Part shown: piece by piece, positions 17,510 through 26,758 of the stretch | Position numbering within the stretch: the first letter of the stretch is position 1 | Layout: the number at the start of each line of letters is the position of its first letter | Assembly: GCA_910577295.1 (NCBI GenBank) | Contig: CAJTLS010000001.1 | Coordinates: forward strand, 107,755-171,754 | Origin: an uncultured Eubacterium sp. | Lineage (GTDB): Bacteria > Bacillota > Clostridia > Lachnospirales > Lachnospiraceae | DNA length: 64,000 nucleotides | Direction: 5' to 3' | Notes under the pieces: model-generated | The model's database searches: none | The model's input: only the letters and a program-made list of their open reading frames with translations | What the model was told of the DNA's origin: nothing | Translations under genes and position numbers: made by a program

Positions 17510-18565
17510 ATGTCAAATTCCAAGACTACTAGTGGAGGCGCTTCAGTGCTGCCAAAAATAAAGGGAATGACAGATACTAACTTGTTGTTGACTATTACAA
17601 TTGTTGTATTTTTCATAATGTATTTGTGTGCCGTTCTCTTTTTAGGAGAGGGCTTCGCAAAGCCGCAGACATTCTTTAACATTTTGAACGCAAAAGCGTT
17701 CCTGATTATTCTGTCGTGTGGTATGAGTTTGGTTATGATTACCGGCGGTATTGATATTTCAGTCGGTGGTGTGGCGGCGTTAGTTTGTATGTGCTGTGCG
17801 GTAAATTTGGATATGCAAGGTGGAAATATTTTCACCTCCATCCTGATTGCGTTAGGCATCGGTCTGGCTTTTGGTATCGGACAGGGATTTTTGGTTGCAT
17901 ATTTGGAGATACAGCCATTTATTGTTACTTTGGCGGGTATGTTCCTTGCGCGTGGTCTGACGACGATTGTAAATTCCAAGCCGTTTAATGTTGCGCATGA
18001 AGGCTTCATGGCATTGAAAGATTATCGTATTAATGTTCCCGGAATGGGAAGCACGAACCGGCGTGGCGTATATGTGGACGCCTATGTAAGTATCGGTGTA
18101 ATTGTAGCTCTTGTCATTGTCATCTTACTGTTCTGTATCCTGAGATGGACAAAAACCGGACGCAATTTTTATGCGGTAGGTGGAAATCAGCAGAGTGCGT
18201 TGATGCTCGGCATTAATGTCAGAAGAACAAAATTCCTCGCCTATATAATATGCGGTTTGCTGGCAGGCATTGGTGGTTATGTTTACTTCCTGTTTGTCGG
18301 CTCTGGTTCTCCGTCCCATGCCAATGCAGAAGAGATGAATGCGATTGCTTCGTCGATTATCGGCGGAACTATGCTGACCGGTGGTGTAGGTAATATTATA
18401 GGTACGATGTTTGGTGTTTTGTCGTTGAGTACGATTCAGAATATTGTATCTTCCTTAGGATTTGACGATGCGTGGTGGACAGGTATTACGATTGCCGTAA
18501 TGTTATGTTTGTTCCTTGTAATACAGAGTATCGTTATGTCAAGAAAGAAAAAGGCTTTAAAATGA
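17510..18565 (+). CDS. yjfF: Sugar ABC transporter permease (YjfF-type)
   Basis: A 351-residue permease, second subunit of the same importer, also RbsC-like, with DISVGG near residue 82, ARGLTTIVNS, and IIGGTMLTGGVGN near the C-terminus. Starts one base after the first permease's stop, with AAAGGAGG as RBS. Two different permeases following one double ATPase is characteristic of the YtfRT-YjfF system, against the homodimeric RbsC. A strong terminator follows. Confidence 0.88.
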   Translation: MSNSKTTSGGASVLPKIKGMTDTNLLLTITIVVFFIMYLCAVLFLGEGFAKPQTFFNILNAKAFLIILSCGMSLVMITGGIDISVGGVAALVCMCCAVNLDMQGGNIFTSILIALGIGLAFGIGQGFLVAYLEIQPFIVTLAGMFLARGLTTIVNSKPFNVAHEGFMALKDYRINVPGMGSTNRRGVYVDAYVSIGVIVALVIVILLFCILRWTKTGRNFYAVGGNQQSALMLGINVRRTKFLAYIICGLLAGIGGYVYFLFVGSGSPSHANAEEMNAIASSIIGGTMLTGGVGNIIGTMFGVLSLSTIQNIVSSLGFDDAWWTGITIAVMLCLFLVIQSIVMSRKKKALK

Positions 18566-18571
18566 TATAAA

Positions 18572-18618
18572 ATCAGCGTCCCGTGATAAGCATATCATGG
18601 GATGCTGATATAGTTTTT
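18572..18618 (+). terminator. Terminator of the sugar transport operon
   Basis: A 17-bp stem (18572-18588 with 18593-18609, two G-U pairs), a four-base loop and TAGTTTTT. It ends the ytf-type operon before the chemoreceptor. Confidence 0.85.
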
Positions 18619-18667
18619 GCCGAGTCAGGAATTATTCATTGGCGGATGAAAAGATGTGGAGGAAATT

Positions 18668-20455
18668 ATGAAAAAAGCAAACGTCAAGGAGAAGAAGAAA
18701 AGAATAAAACCGCAGATAAAAGAGAAGAAAGTAAAAACGAAACCGGAAAAGATAAAGAAAGAAAAGAAGAAAAAGAACAAAGTGAAAGATAAATCAAAAT
18801 CTGGTAAAATTAGTCTGTTTGTTTTTTTGATAAGTGTTTCTCTATTGCCGCTTATTATTTCGATTACCATTGTCAGTATTTTATCTTTTCGTATTACATC
18901 CAATAGTGTGCAGCAGTCTTCGAAAGAAATGCTGCTTGCAGTCTCCCGAAATCTGGCGAGCCACTGTGTGCAAAATGAGGTTACCATTATCAATGCTCTC
19001 AGTCACTATGATTTTCTGGACAGCTTGAAAGGACAGGATATTGAAGTTGCTATTATTTTCGAGGATATGTCGTGTGTGACATCGCTTAAAAATCCGAACG
19101 GTTATCGTATTCGGGAAATTGAGTGCAACAAAGATATGTTTAAGAATCCCGACAAGTATAAAGAAGGTTATTTTCAGGAAAATGTGAGTGTAAATGATAA
19201 TTTGTATTATGCCTGCTTTGCGCCGATAGTAATTGATGGGAAAGTGGAAGGAGTGGCATATGCATCTATTTTAATGGATAAAGTCGTTTCGTCTACCAAT
19301 AGTATGCTTGTGAATATAGTTACTATTGCAATTATTATGTTGATTATATCTGCTATTATAGTGTTGCTGTTCAGTAAAAAGGTATCGAAAACTTTCATTT
19401 ATCTTGGGCAAAGGGTGAACGCATTATCGCAGGGGGAATTGCAGGAATATAAAGAGAAAAAGAGCAAACTTCGCGAAATGCACATACTGTCAAATCAGAC
19501 AAAATTGTTACAGCAGAATTTGTTTGAAATTATTGGTAAGGTCAAGTCGGTTTCTAACCAGTTAGTCGATAATATTGGAGAAGTCGCCGGATTGAGCGAC
19601 GACACTTCGGAACGTGCCAAACAGATTGTCGATTCTGTAGATGAGCTCACAAAGAGCGCGGAGTATATGAACGTAAATGTTCAGGATATTTCCGAGCAGA
19701 TGCAGGAGATCGGCAGTTGCGTGAACGATATGTCACAGAGTGTTGAGCAGCTTTATCAGGATTCGGAAAACATATTAAAGACGAATAATGTAGCCATGAC
19801 GAATATGGACAATATTATGGAAGAGAGCAAAAAGTCCGTGGACGCGGTTGAGAGTATCGCAGCCCAGATTCATGAGACAAACGGCTCTATTGAACGGGTT
19901 GGCGAAGCGGTTGCCATGATTTTATCTATTTCGGAAGAGACAAATCTTTTGAGCTTGAATGCCTCGATTGAGGCAGCACGTGCTGGTGAGCACGGAAGAG
20001 GCTTTGCGGTTATAGCGGAAGAGATTTTTGAATTGTCCGAGCAGAGCGCCAAAGGAGCGGAAATGATTAAGCAGTTAGCGCGGACGATTACAGAAGCTTC
20101 TCAGAAATCCGTTGATTTGGCGGCTCAGGTTCAGGCTATGATTCTTCAGGAACAGGATAGCATTAAGCTGACTCGGGTTAAGTATGAGGAACTCAGTAAA
20201 GATATTGGGCACTCGGCGGACGAAATCCGTTCCATTGCCGAAAAGACAGGCCAGTTGTCCAATTACAAAGAAAGAGTAATTGAGAACGTATCTAACTTAG
20301 GTGCGATAAGTGAGGAAAATGCCGCAAGTAATGAAGAGGTAAATGGAAATATTTGTGAGATTATTACGCAAGTGCAAAATGTAAACACGAATTGTACCTC
20401 GATGAATGAAATGGCACAGGAATTAGAAGAATCGGTTAAGTTTTTTAAGAGTTAG
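18668..20455 (+). CDS. Methyl-accepting chemotaxis protein
   Basis: A 595-residue chemoreceptor. Residues 1-47 are an unusual cytoplasmic tail made almost wholly of Lys, Glu and other charged residues. A membrane segment spans ~48-74. The extracellular region is ~75-210 (single-Cache-like size). The second membrane segment is ~217-240. Then comes a long coiled-coil signalling domain with the conserved hairpin tip containing EETNLLSLNASIEAA and RGFAVIAEEI. HAMP is not obvious. There is no C-terminal CheR-docking pentapeptide. Start at 18668 because GGAGG lies five bases upstream; the frame is open four codons earlier from a GTG. Its position after the sugar importer suggests it may sense the same sugar or its binding protein. 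It implies a motile cell. Confidence 0.92.
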   Translation: MKKANVKEKKKRIKPQIKEKKVKTKPEKIKKEKKKKNKVKDKSKSGKISLFVFLISVSLLPLIISITIVSILSFRITSNSVQQSSKEMLLAVSRNLASHCVQNEVTIINALSHYDFLDSLKGQDIEVAIIFEDMSCVTSLKNPNGYRIREIECNKDMFKNPDKYKEGYFQENVSVNDNLYYACFAPIVIDGKVEGVAYASILMDKVVSSTNSMLVNIVTIAIIMLIISAIIVLLFSKKVSKTFIYLGQRVNALSQGELQEYKEKKSKLREMHILSNQTKLLQQNLFEIIGKVKSVSNQLVDNIGEVAGLSDDTSERAKQIVDSVDELTKSAEYMNVNVQDISEQMQEIGSCVNDMSQSVEQLYQDSENILKTNNVAMTNMDNIMEESKKSVDAVESIAAQIHETNGSIERVGEAVAMILSISEETNLLSLNASIEAARAGEHGRGFAVIAEEIFELSEQSAKGAEMIKQLARTITEASQKSVDLAAQVQAMILQEQDSIKLTRVKYEELSKDIGHSADEIRSIAEKTGQLSNYKERVIENVSNLGAISEENAASNEEVNGNICEIITQVQNVNTNCTSMNEMAQELEESVKFFKS

Positions 20456-20478
20456 GTAATACTAAAAGAAGATAACAA

Positions 20479-20527
20479 ATAAAAGGACTTTTGCAAGGTG
20501 ATGAAATCTAGTAAAAGTCCTTTTATC
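20479..20527 (+). terminator. Terminator after chemoreceptor
   Basis: A 16-bp stem (20479-20494 with 20511-20526, one G-U pair). The A-rich 5' side and T-rich 3' side are part of the stem. Confidence 0.8.
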
Positions 20528-20543
20528 TTGCAGGTATTTATGA

Positions 20544-20549
20544 TAGAAT
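20544..20549 (+). promoter_or_regulatory. Possible promoter of the cda operon
   Basis: Extended -10 TGATAGAAT (hexamer 20544-20549), 66 bases before the first gene of the cda operon; the -35 would fall inside the upstream terminator and is weak. Confidence 0.3.
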
Positions 20550-20614
20550 GAAAAAGAGTACCGATTTTTGTATCTGTAAATAATTCTGTTTTGTGCTCTG
20601 GAATGGAGAAGCCA

Positions 20615-21025
20615 ATGCTCAAAGAAGAAAAAATTCGTAAAATGATTCGATTGTCTGATTATGAGAATGGACAAGGGAGTACTGATTTAAAGAGGACGCA
20701 TTATACAAAAGCGGATTATATCCGTCTGCAGTTGTTAAAGACAGCGGTAGCAGTTGCCACAGCAGGTTTTTTGCTTATTCTTTTAGTGGCAATGTGTCAT
20801 TTGGATTATTGGATGGTACATTTTTTTGAAATACCATTTGGAAGAATCATAATTCCAGCAGGGGTTGGACTTATTTTGACAGAAGTCGTGGCATTGATTG
20901 TGACCGGACGTATGGCAAAACGGCACTACGAAGAGGCGGCATTGCGGGTCAAGGAGTATGACGCTACTTTGCAGGAATTGTTGGCGTTGTATGAAGAAGA
21001 AGAGCAGGAGGAAAGCGCCCTATGA
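20615..21025 (+). CDS. Small membrane protein, first gene of the c-di-AMP operon
   Basis: A 136-residue protein with a basic N-terminal ~45 residues, two hydrophobic segments (about residues 40-65 and 75-100) and an acidic C-terminal tail ending in a Glu-rich run. No family recognised. Start at 20615 because GGAG lies six bases upstream; upstream in-frame codons lack a ribosome site. The stop overlaps the next start (ATGA), and two genes further on are cdaA and cdaR, so it is probably translationally coupled to the c-di-AMP operon. It could modulate the cyclase or act in the envelope; unknown. Confidence 0.7.
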   Translation: MLKEEKIRKMIRLSDYENGQGSTDLKRTHYTKADYIRLQLLKTAVAVATAGFLLILLVAMCHLDYWMVHFFEIPFGRIIIPAGVGLILTEVVALIVTGRMAKRHYEEAALRVKEYDATLQELLALYEEEEQEESAL

Positions 21026-22020
21026 TGGCATTGTTGACGTTGAAGAGTAAATTAAAAAATTTTTATGAGAAACATTATCGCGTGGCAAGGGGAAGTGTAA
21101 AAGCCTGTATTGTGTTTGCTATTCTGTTTGTCACAACGTTTCATTTGGACTATTCCGATTTACTCGGTCAATATATCGTTCTTGCAGCTATTTCAATTAT
21201 TTGTGGTGTGATGGCGGATTTTGTCTCTCTGCTGGCGATTGCAGCCATTACTTTAGGAGAAATTTATCGCATCTCGCCTCTGGCGTCGGTGGCGATTACC
21301 ATTTTACTCATTATTTATTATTTGCTGTTTGGCCGCCTTACGGAAAAGCAGGGGATTGTTCTTGTCGCCGTTCCGGTGCTTTCTGCGCTTCAGCTTGGTT
21401 ATCTGGCGCCTATTGTGGCCGCTTTGTTCTTTTCTCCGGTCATTATTCCGGCGTTGGCTATGGGGATTTTATTTCATTTTTTGCTCGGAGGAATACAGGA
21501 ATATGCTCTTGTTATATCGAGACAGGCACAGGAGGCGTCGCTGACTGCTTCACTGGAATATCTGTTAGAGTATTTGCGGGGCAATGCTTATCTGGTTATT
21601 ACACTGGTGGCATTTCTTGTTACCTTTGTCTGCGTCTACCTGATACGGAGAACGAAAATACAGTATGCTTCTCAAATTGCAATTCTTGTCGGCGCTATAT
21701 TGGTTCTTTCCATTATATTGGTAGGAAACATTACGCTGGAGTTGGAAATTAATCTTTTGCACAGTATTATTTCTGTTCTGGTTTCCGTTGTTATCGCTTA
21801 TGTGATTCAATTTTTCCGTATGACATTGGATTATCAGGGCACAAGGAAATTGCAGTTTGAAGATGATGAATATTATTATTATGTGACGGCGATTCCGAAA
21901 TTTAAAGTAGCGGCGGCGGATAAAACGGTGACTCGCATTGTATCGGAAGATACGGAAGATTTGGATTTACGATTGGAATTGGAAAAGACACTTGATGGAG
22001 AAGAGGAAAATCATTTTTAG
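21022..22020 (+). CDS. Polytopic membrane protein of unknown function in the cda operon
   Basis: A 332-residue protein with about eight hydrophobic segments between residues 30 and 270. A soluble C-terminal ~60 residues carries the striking acidic/aromatic motif FEDDEYYYYVTAIPK followed by a mixed-charge tail. No catalytic motif recognised. Start ATG overlaps the preceding stop (ATGA) and has GGAGG upstream; 26 bases separate its stop from cdaA. The tight coupling to the diadenylate cyclase suggests a function in c-di-AMP signalling, osmolyte handling or cell-wall control, but this is inference only. Confidence 0.75.
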   Translation: MMALLTLKSKLKNFYEKHYRVARGSVKACIVFAILFVTTFHLDYSDLLGQYIVLAAISIICGVMADFVSLLAIAAITLGEIYRISPLASVAITILLIIYYLLFGRLTEKQGIVLVAVPVLSALQLGYLAPIVAALFFSPVIIPALAMGILFHFLLGGIQEYALVISRQAQEASLTASLEYLLEYLRGNAYLVITLVAFLVTFVCVYLIRRTKIQYASQIAILVGAILVLSIILVGNITLELEINLLHSIISVLVSVVIAYVIQFFRMTLDYQGTRKLQFEDDEYYYYVTAIPKFKVAAADKTVTRIVSEDTEDLDLRLELEKTLDGEEENHF

Positions 22021-22046
22021 TTAGGCGATAGATTGGAGCGTTATGT

Positions 22047-22925
22047 ATGAATACCATTATTAGTTTTTTTCGGGACTATGTGGCGTGGCTGACCATTCCG
22101 GAGTTTACGATAACCGATGCGTTAGAAATATTAATCATTGCTTTTGCTTTTTATCATATTATTCTTTGGATTAAGGACACGAGAGCATGGGTGTTGTTAA
22201 AAGGAATGATTATTTTAGGAATCATTTTTTTAGTGGCGTTGGTGTTGGAAATGAACGTTGTGCTATGGGTGTTCCAAAATGCGATGGTAGTAGGAATCGT
22301 GGCGATGATTGTTATTTTTCAACCGGAGTTGCGTAATGCGCTGGAACAACTGGGGCGGAAAAATATTTTGAGCAGTCTGCCTTTTGAGAACCAGAAAAGT
22401 CGTAACGAGCGCTATACGGAGGAGAGTATTAAGGGAATTATTAAGGCCGTATACGATATGGCGAAAGTGAAGACGGGCGCCCTGATTGTAGTAGAGCGCA
22501 ATATTCAGTGCAGGGAGCATGAGAGAACGGGGATTCCGGTTGATGCAGAAATCAGCAGCCAGCTTCTGGTCAATATTTTTGAGCACAATACGCCTCTTCA
22601 CGACGGCGCTGTTATCATACGTGATAACCGGATTGTAGCAGCTACCTGCTATCTTCCGTTGTCCAACAATTTACTCGTAAGCAAAGAATTAGGCACAAGG
22701 CATCGCGCCGGTTTGGGAATCAGCGAAATCTCGGATTCGCTCACTATTATCGTTTCGGAGGAAACGGGATATGTTTCCCTTGCCCGCGACGGTAAGTTAT
22801 ATCGCAAAATAGATGCCGATACATTGCAAATTCGATTACAGGAAGCCTCAAAGCGTAGTTCCGATGATAAAAAATTAAAATGGTGGAAGGGGCGTAAGAA
22901 GAATGAAAAAAAAGTGGATGAGTAA
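22047..22925 (+). CDS. cdaA: Diadenylate cyclase CdaA
   Basis: A 292-residue membrane-anchored c-di-AMP synthase. Three N-terminal membrane segments (~22-95) precede the DAC domain (~100-265), which has both catalytic motifs intact: Asp186-Gly187-Ala188 and Arg218-His219-Arg220. It makes c-di-AMP from two ATP, controlling potassium uptake, osmolytes and wall homeostasis in Gram-positive bacteria. It is followed with a 23-base overlap by cdaR, its usual regulator. The usual third partner, glmM, is not seen in this window. Confidence 0.96.
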   Translation: MNTIISFFRDYVAWLTIPEFTITDALEILIIAFAFYHIILWIKDTRAWVLLKGMIILGIIFLVALVLEMNVVLWVFQNAMVVGIVAMIVIFQPELRNALEQLGRKNILSSLPFENQKSRNERYTEESIKGIIKAVYDMAKVKTGALIVVERNIQCREHERTGIPVDAEISSQLLVNIFEHNTPLHDGAVIIRDNRIVAATCYLPLSNNLLVSKELGTRHRAGLGISEISDSLTIIVSEETGYVSLARDGKLYRKIDADTLQIRLQEASKRSSDDKKLKWWKGRKKNEKKVDE

Positions 22926-24168
22926 CCTTTCTTTGAAAATTGCATCCGTGATTGTGGCCTTTCTTTTCTGGCTCGTCATTATTAATATTACAGACCCGAC
23001 CACGTCAAAGACTTTTCATGATATTCCGGTAAAAATATTAAATGAGAATGTAATTACTTCGGCCAATCAGGTTTATGAAATTGAGGATGGAGATACCGTT
23101 CAGGTAACGGTAAAAGGGAAAAGAAGTTTTGTGGAAACACTGACGGAAGCGGATTTTACTGCAACGGCGGATTTGACTGAATTATCCAAAGTAAACGCAG
23201 TCAGTATTGACGTAAAACTGAATAAAGAATCCAATTCCAGTGTAGAAATGAGTTGGGATAACGCCGTTTTAAAAGTTAATCTGGAAAAGAGAGTGACACA
23301 GAAATTTAAGGTGCGGGTAGACTATCAGGGAGAACTGAGTGAGAATTATGTTCTTGGTGAGATGGTGGCAAAACCGAATATTGTAGAAGTCTCCTGCGGG
23401 GAGTCTAAATTCAAAAAGATTGACCATGTGGGAGTTATGGTAACGCTCAATGGACAGAGTGAAGATTTTGAGTCAAAGTATACGCCTATCTTATATGATA
23501 AAGACGGGGATGCTCTGGACGATACAAATGTTACGTTCAGCAATAATACGATTCGCGTGTCGACAGAGGTACGGGGAACGAAAGAAGTGCCGATACTTGT
23601 ATCGACAAGAGGAACTCCGGCGGAAGGTTATCGTCTTGTGCAGACCGATTATAAACCGGAGACAATACGTGTTTCGGGAACGTCAAGCGCACTGGAAAAA
23701 GTAGAGATAATAAAAATTCAGGTAAATATTGATGGTGAGAAGAAAAATGTAGAGCGAGAAATTCCACTGGCGGATTATATAACCGGCGATTTGCAGTTAG
23801 AAGAGGATATATCTACGATATCGGTTCGCTGTGAAATCGAAAAAGACGGCGAGCGCACGTATTTACTCTCACCGACGGATGTGGCAGTAAAGAATTTGCC
23901 GAAGAACTGTACGATGAATTTGATCGCTTCTTCGGAAAAGTATACGGTCAATGTCACGGGTGAGGAGAGTGATTTGGCGGATTTGGAATTGGCGGATTTG
24001 GGAGCATACGTTGATTTGAGCGGATTGTCCGACGGTGAGCATACGCTGGATGTGAAGTTTTCACTGCCGCCCGGCTTGCGGGTTAAGAACCATATAAAGA
24101 TTAAAATTGTGATTGAACATCAGGATACAGATAACGCCACTCCGGTACCTGAGGATGAGTCGCAGTAG
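22903..24168 (+). CDS. cdaR: CdaR, YbbR-domain regulator of CdaA
   Basis: A 421-residue protein with a short basic cytoplasmic N-terminus, one membrane anchor (~10-30) and an extracytoplasmic part made of repeated YbbR domains (about four modules of ~80 residues). Each has a KVxVxxxG-type beta pattern such as KFKVRVDYQGEL. CdaR binds CdaA and tunes its activity. The start overlaps the end of cdaA. Residue runs rich in Glu/Asp at the C-terminus are typical. A strong bidirectional terminator follows. Confidence 0.93.
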   Translation: MKKKWMSNLSLKIASVIVAFLFWLVIINITDPTTSKTFHDIPVKILNENVITSANQVYEIEDGDTVQVTVKGKRSFVETLTEADFTATADLTELSKVNAVSIDVKLNKESNSSVEMSWDNAVLKVNLEKRVTQKFKVRVDYQGELSENYVLGEMVAKPNIVEVSCGESKFKKIDHVGVMVTLNGQSEDFESKYTPILYDKDGDALDDTNVTFSNNTIRVSTEVRGTKEVPILVSTRGTPAEGYRLVQTDYKPETIRVSGTSSALEKVEIIKIQVNIDGEKKNVEREIPLADYITGDLQLEEDISTISVRCEIEKDGERTYLLSPTDVAVKNLPKNCTMNLIASSEKYTVNVTGEESDLADLELADLGAYVDLSGLSDGEHTLDVKFSLPPGLRVKNHIKIKIVIEHQDTDNATPVPEDESQ

Positions 24169-24184
24169 CGATAATCCGATTTCA

Positions 24185-24214
24185 AAAAAGTGCGGCTTGC
24201 GAGCCGCACTTTTT
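24185..24214. terminator. Bidirectional terminator between cdaR and the carboxyltransferase gene
   Basis: AAAAAGTGCGGCT (24185-24197), loop TGCG, AGCCGCACTTTTT (24202-24214): a perfect 13-bp stem that works on both strands. Confidence 0.92.
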
Positions 24215-24253
24215 ATATGAGTTATTCTGGACAGCGTATTTTTCCGCTGCGCT

Positions 24254-25762
24254 TTAAAGCGGAATATTCCCGTGTTTCTTCTTCACGGATTGGAAACTTC
24301 TCTTGTCAGAGAGCATCATAATATCGCCGTAAATACGTTCTCTCGTTGCCTCCGGTTTAATAATCTCATCGACATAACCGTGCATGGCGGCAATATTCGG
24401 GCTCATAAACTTTTCGTTGTACTCGTCTATTTTTTCCTGACGATAGGCCGCTTTTTTCGAGGCTTCCATAGCTTTGATTTTTTTGCCGTACAAAATATCG
24501 GCGGCGCCCTCTGCACCCATAACGGCGATTTCGGCTGTCGGCCATGCGTAAACAAAATCTGAGCGCAGATGTTTACTGCTCATGGCGATATAAGCTCCGC
24601 CGTACGCTTTTCGCAAAATGATATTTATTTTTATCGTTGTGGCCTCGGAATAGGCGTAAAGCAGTTTTGCTCCGTGGCGGATAATGCCCTTGTATTCCTG
24701 GTCTTTACCCGGTAAAAATCCGGTGACGTCGGTCAGGGTAATGATTGGCAGATTAAACGAATCGCAATAGCGGATAAATCGTGCCGCCTTATCGGAAGAA
24801 TCACAATCCAAACATCCTGCCATAAATTTTGGCTGATTGGAAATAATACCAATAGCAACTCCTTTGATGCGACCGAAGCCGACGACGACATTTCGCGCAA
24901 ATTCTTCCTGTACTTCGAGGAAAGTACCGTCATCGACAATACCGTCAATCACGTCGTGGATATCATAGCTTTGATTGCTCTGCTCTGGAATAATATTGGC
25001 AAGGCTTTCGTTAAATTGAATGTCTCTGCTGTAATCCTCGATGGAAGAGCGGTTCGTATGCAGATAACCCTCTTCATAACAAGGCGGTATGATAGAAATT
25101 AATTCGCGGACACGCTTGAAGCATTCTCTCTCGTCCGGCATATGGAAGTGTGCCACGCCGCTCTTTGCGGCATGAACGCCGGCGCCGCCAAGCGTGCTGG
25201 CGCTGATGTCCTCGTTGGTTACGCTTTTAATAACTTTCGGGCCGGTGACAAACATCTGGCTGATGTCGTCAATGACGAAAATGAAGTCGGTAATACCGGG
25301 GGAGTATACGGCTCCGCCGGCGCAGTTTCCGGCAATAATGGAAATCTGCGGGATATATCCGGATGCTAATGTATTATAATAGAAGATTTCACCGTATCCG
25401 GCCAGTGCGTTGACGCCCTCCTGAATACGGGCTCCGCCGGAATCATTAATACCGATTACTGGACAGCGGTTTTCGATAGCCATTTTAATTGCGTTTGCGA
25501 TTTTAAAACCGTGCTGTTTTCCCAAGGTTCCGCCGATTACCGTGAAGTCTTCCGAATATATTACGACTTTCTGGCCTCCGATAGTACCATAACCGGTAAT
25601 GACTCCATCATAGGGAAACTGTCCTTTTTTAATATTGAACGCATCTTCTAAGTTTGTAATATTGGAACCAATTTCCCGAAAAGAATCTTCATCCAGAAGC
25701 ATGCAAATCCGCTCCAAAGCATGAAGTTTTCCTAACTTATGTTGTTTCTCCATATTATACAT
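24254..25762 (-). CDS. Acyl-CoA carboxylase carboxyltransferase subunit (PccB/MmdA-like)
   Basis: A 502-residue protein holding both halves of the biotin-dependent carboxyltransferase fold. The N-domain carries NDSGGARIQEGV and the C-domain carries RKAYGGAYIAMSSK, each supplying a glycine-rich oxyanion-hole segment. This matches propionyl-/methylmalonyl-CoA carboxyltransferase subunits and decarboxylase alpha subunits. It moves a carboxyl group between carboxybiotin and an acyl-CoA. No biotin carrier, biotin carboxylase or membrane decarboxylase subunit is adjacent, so direction and substrate stay open. Start ATG 25762 has CGGAG eight bases upstream; an in-frame ATG lies three codons later. 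Transcribed alone, divergent from the polymer locus. Confidence 0.88.
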   Translation of the reverse strand: MYNMEKQHKLGKLHALERICMLLDEDSFREIGSNITNLEDAFNIKKGQFPYDGVITGYGTIGGQKVVIYSEDFTVIGGTLGKQHGFKIANAIKMAIENRCPVIGINDSGGARIQEGVNALAGYGEIFYYNTLASGYIPQISIIAGNCAGGAVYSPGITDFIFVIDDISQMFVTGPKVIKSVTNEDISASTLGGAGVHAAKSGVAHFHMPDERECFKRVRELISIIPPCYEEGYLHTNRSSIEDYSRDIQFNESLANIIPEQSNQSYDIHDVIDGIVDDGTFLEVQEEFARNVVVGFGRIKGVAIGIISNQPKFMAGCLDCDSSDKAARFIRYCDSFNLPIITLTDVTGFLPGKDQEYKGIIRHGAKLLYAYSEATTIKINIILRKAYGGAYIAMSSKHLRSDFVYAWPTAEIAVMGAEGAADILYGKKIKAMEASKKAAYRQEKIDEYNEKFMSPNIAAMHGYVDEIIKPEATRERIYGDIMMLSDKRSFQSVKKKHGNIPL

Positions 25763-25792
25763 AGCATATTCTCCGTTCTAAGTGCAATTTTT

Positions 25793-25821
25793 ACTATACC
25801 ATAAAAATTATGATATACCAA
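25793..25821 (-). promoter_or_regulatory. Promoter of the carboxyltransferase gene
   Basis: On the minus strand: TTGGTA (plus 25816-25821), a 17-base spacer and extended -10 TGGTATAGT (hexamer plus 25793-25798), about 30 bases before the start codon. Confidence 0.55.
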
Positions 25822-25864
25822 ATGAGGGAATTATGTCAATATGATGTTATAACTTTTGTAAAGG

Positions 25865-25894
25865 TTGACGAAAATAGGAAGATAATGGTATAAT
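25865..25894 (+). promoter_or_regulatory. Promoter at the head of the polymer-export genes
   Basis: TTGACG (25865-25870), an 18-base spacer and a perfect TATAAT (25889-25894). It is a strong promoter 40 bases before the ABC permease start and likely drives the tag-type genes. Confidence 0.7.
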
Positions 25895-25933
25895 TAACTG
25901 ATTAAATCAGAGAAAAAAAGGATGGGTTACAGA

Positions 25934-26746
25934 ATGGTTCAATTTGTAGACAATTTCCGCAAATATAAATATTTGCTTGGACAGCTTGTAAAAAAGAATA
26001 TAAAATTGCGATACCGACGCTCTTATCTGGGCATGCTATGGACGTTAATCGAGCCGTTGCTGACAATGATTGTTCTGTCTGTTGTATTCGGCAGTTTGTT
26101 AGGCCGTAACAGTACGGACCCTGCTTTTGCGGGAGTGCCTTTTCCTGTTTATGTATTGACGGGGCGTCTGCTATATTCGTTTTTTTCTTCTGCGACCAAC
26201 AGCGCTATGCGCTCAATCCGGACAAATGGGGCGATGATTAAAAAAGTATATGTGCCAAAATATATTTATCCGTTTTCGGGGATTCTGGCGAATTTCATTA
26301 TTTTCCTTATTTCCTTAGTAGTGTTGCTCGGCGTGATGATATTTTTTCTGGCGACGGGAAAGTATATGGCGCCGCTCAATGGCTATATGTTTTTATCGGT
26401 AATCCCTCTTCTGAACCTGTTTGTGCTGGCAATGGGAGTCGGAATGATTTTGGCTACGCTCTGTGTGTTTTTCCGTGATATCGAGTATTTGTGGAGCGTT
26501 ATGCTGATGCTCATTATGTATTGCAGCGCCATTTTCTATTTTGTCAGCAACATGAGTGGAGATACGCAGAGACTCGTAAAGCTCAATCCGCTCTTTGGCA
26601 TTATAGACAATTTCCGCCGTGCTTTCTTTGGACAGTCGTTTGACATGATTTTGTTGTCATATACCTCGGTTTTTGCTATAGGCACGTTGGTAGTGGGAAT
26701 GTTTGTTTTCTATAAAAAGCAGGATTCCTTTATTTTGAATATTTAG
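25934..26746 (+). CDS. Teichoic acid/polysaccharide ABC exporter permease (TagG-type)
   Basis: A 270-residue ABC-2 type permease with six membrane segments and the family opening LVKKNIKLRYRRSYLG just before the first one. It forms the pore that flips a lipid-linked wall or surface polymer across the membrane, with the ATPase encoded 12 bases downstream. The start is given at the second ATG, MVQFVDNF, because family members begin at this point; an ATG at 25922 is also possible, since AAAGGA lies just before it. First gene of the locus with TagD and several TagB/F homologues, so teichoic-acid-like cargo is likely. Confidence 0.88.
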   Translation: MVQFVDNFRKYKYLLGQLVKKNIKLRYRRSYLGMLWTLIEPLLTMIVLSVVFGSLLGRNSTDPAFAGVPFPVYVLTGRLLYSFFSSATNSAMRSIRTNGAMIKKVYVPKYIYPFSGILANFIIFLISLVVLLGVMIFFLATGKYMAPLNGYMFLSVIPLLNLFVLAMGVGMILATLCVFFRDIEYLWSVMLMLIMYCSAIFYFVSNMSGDTQRLVKLNPLFGIIDNFRRAFFGQSFDMILLSYTSVFAIGTLVVGMFVFYKKQDSFILNI

Positions 26747-26758
26747 GAGGGGCAGAAC

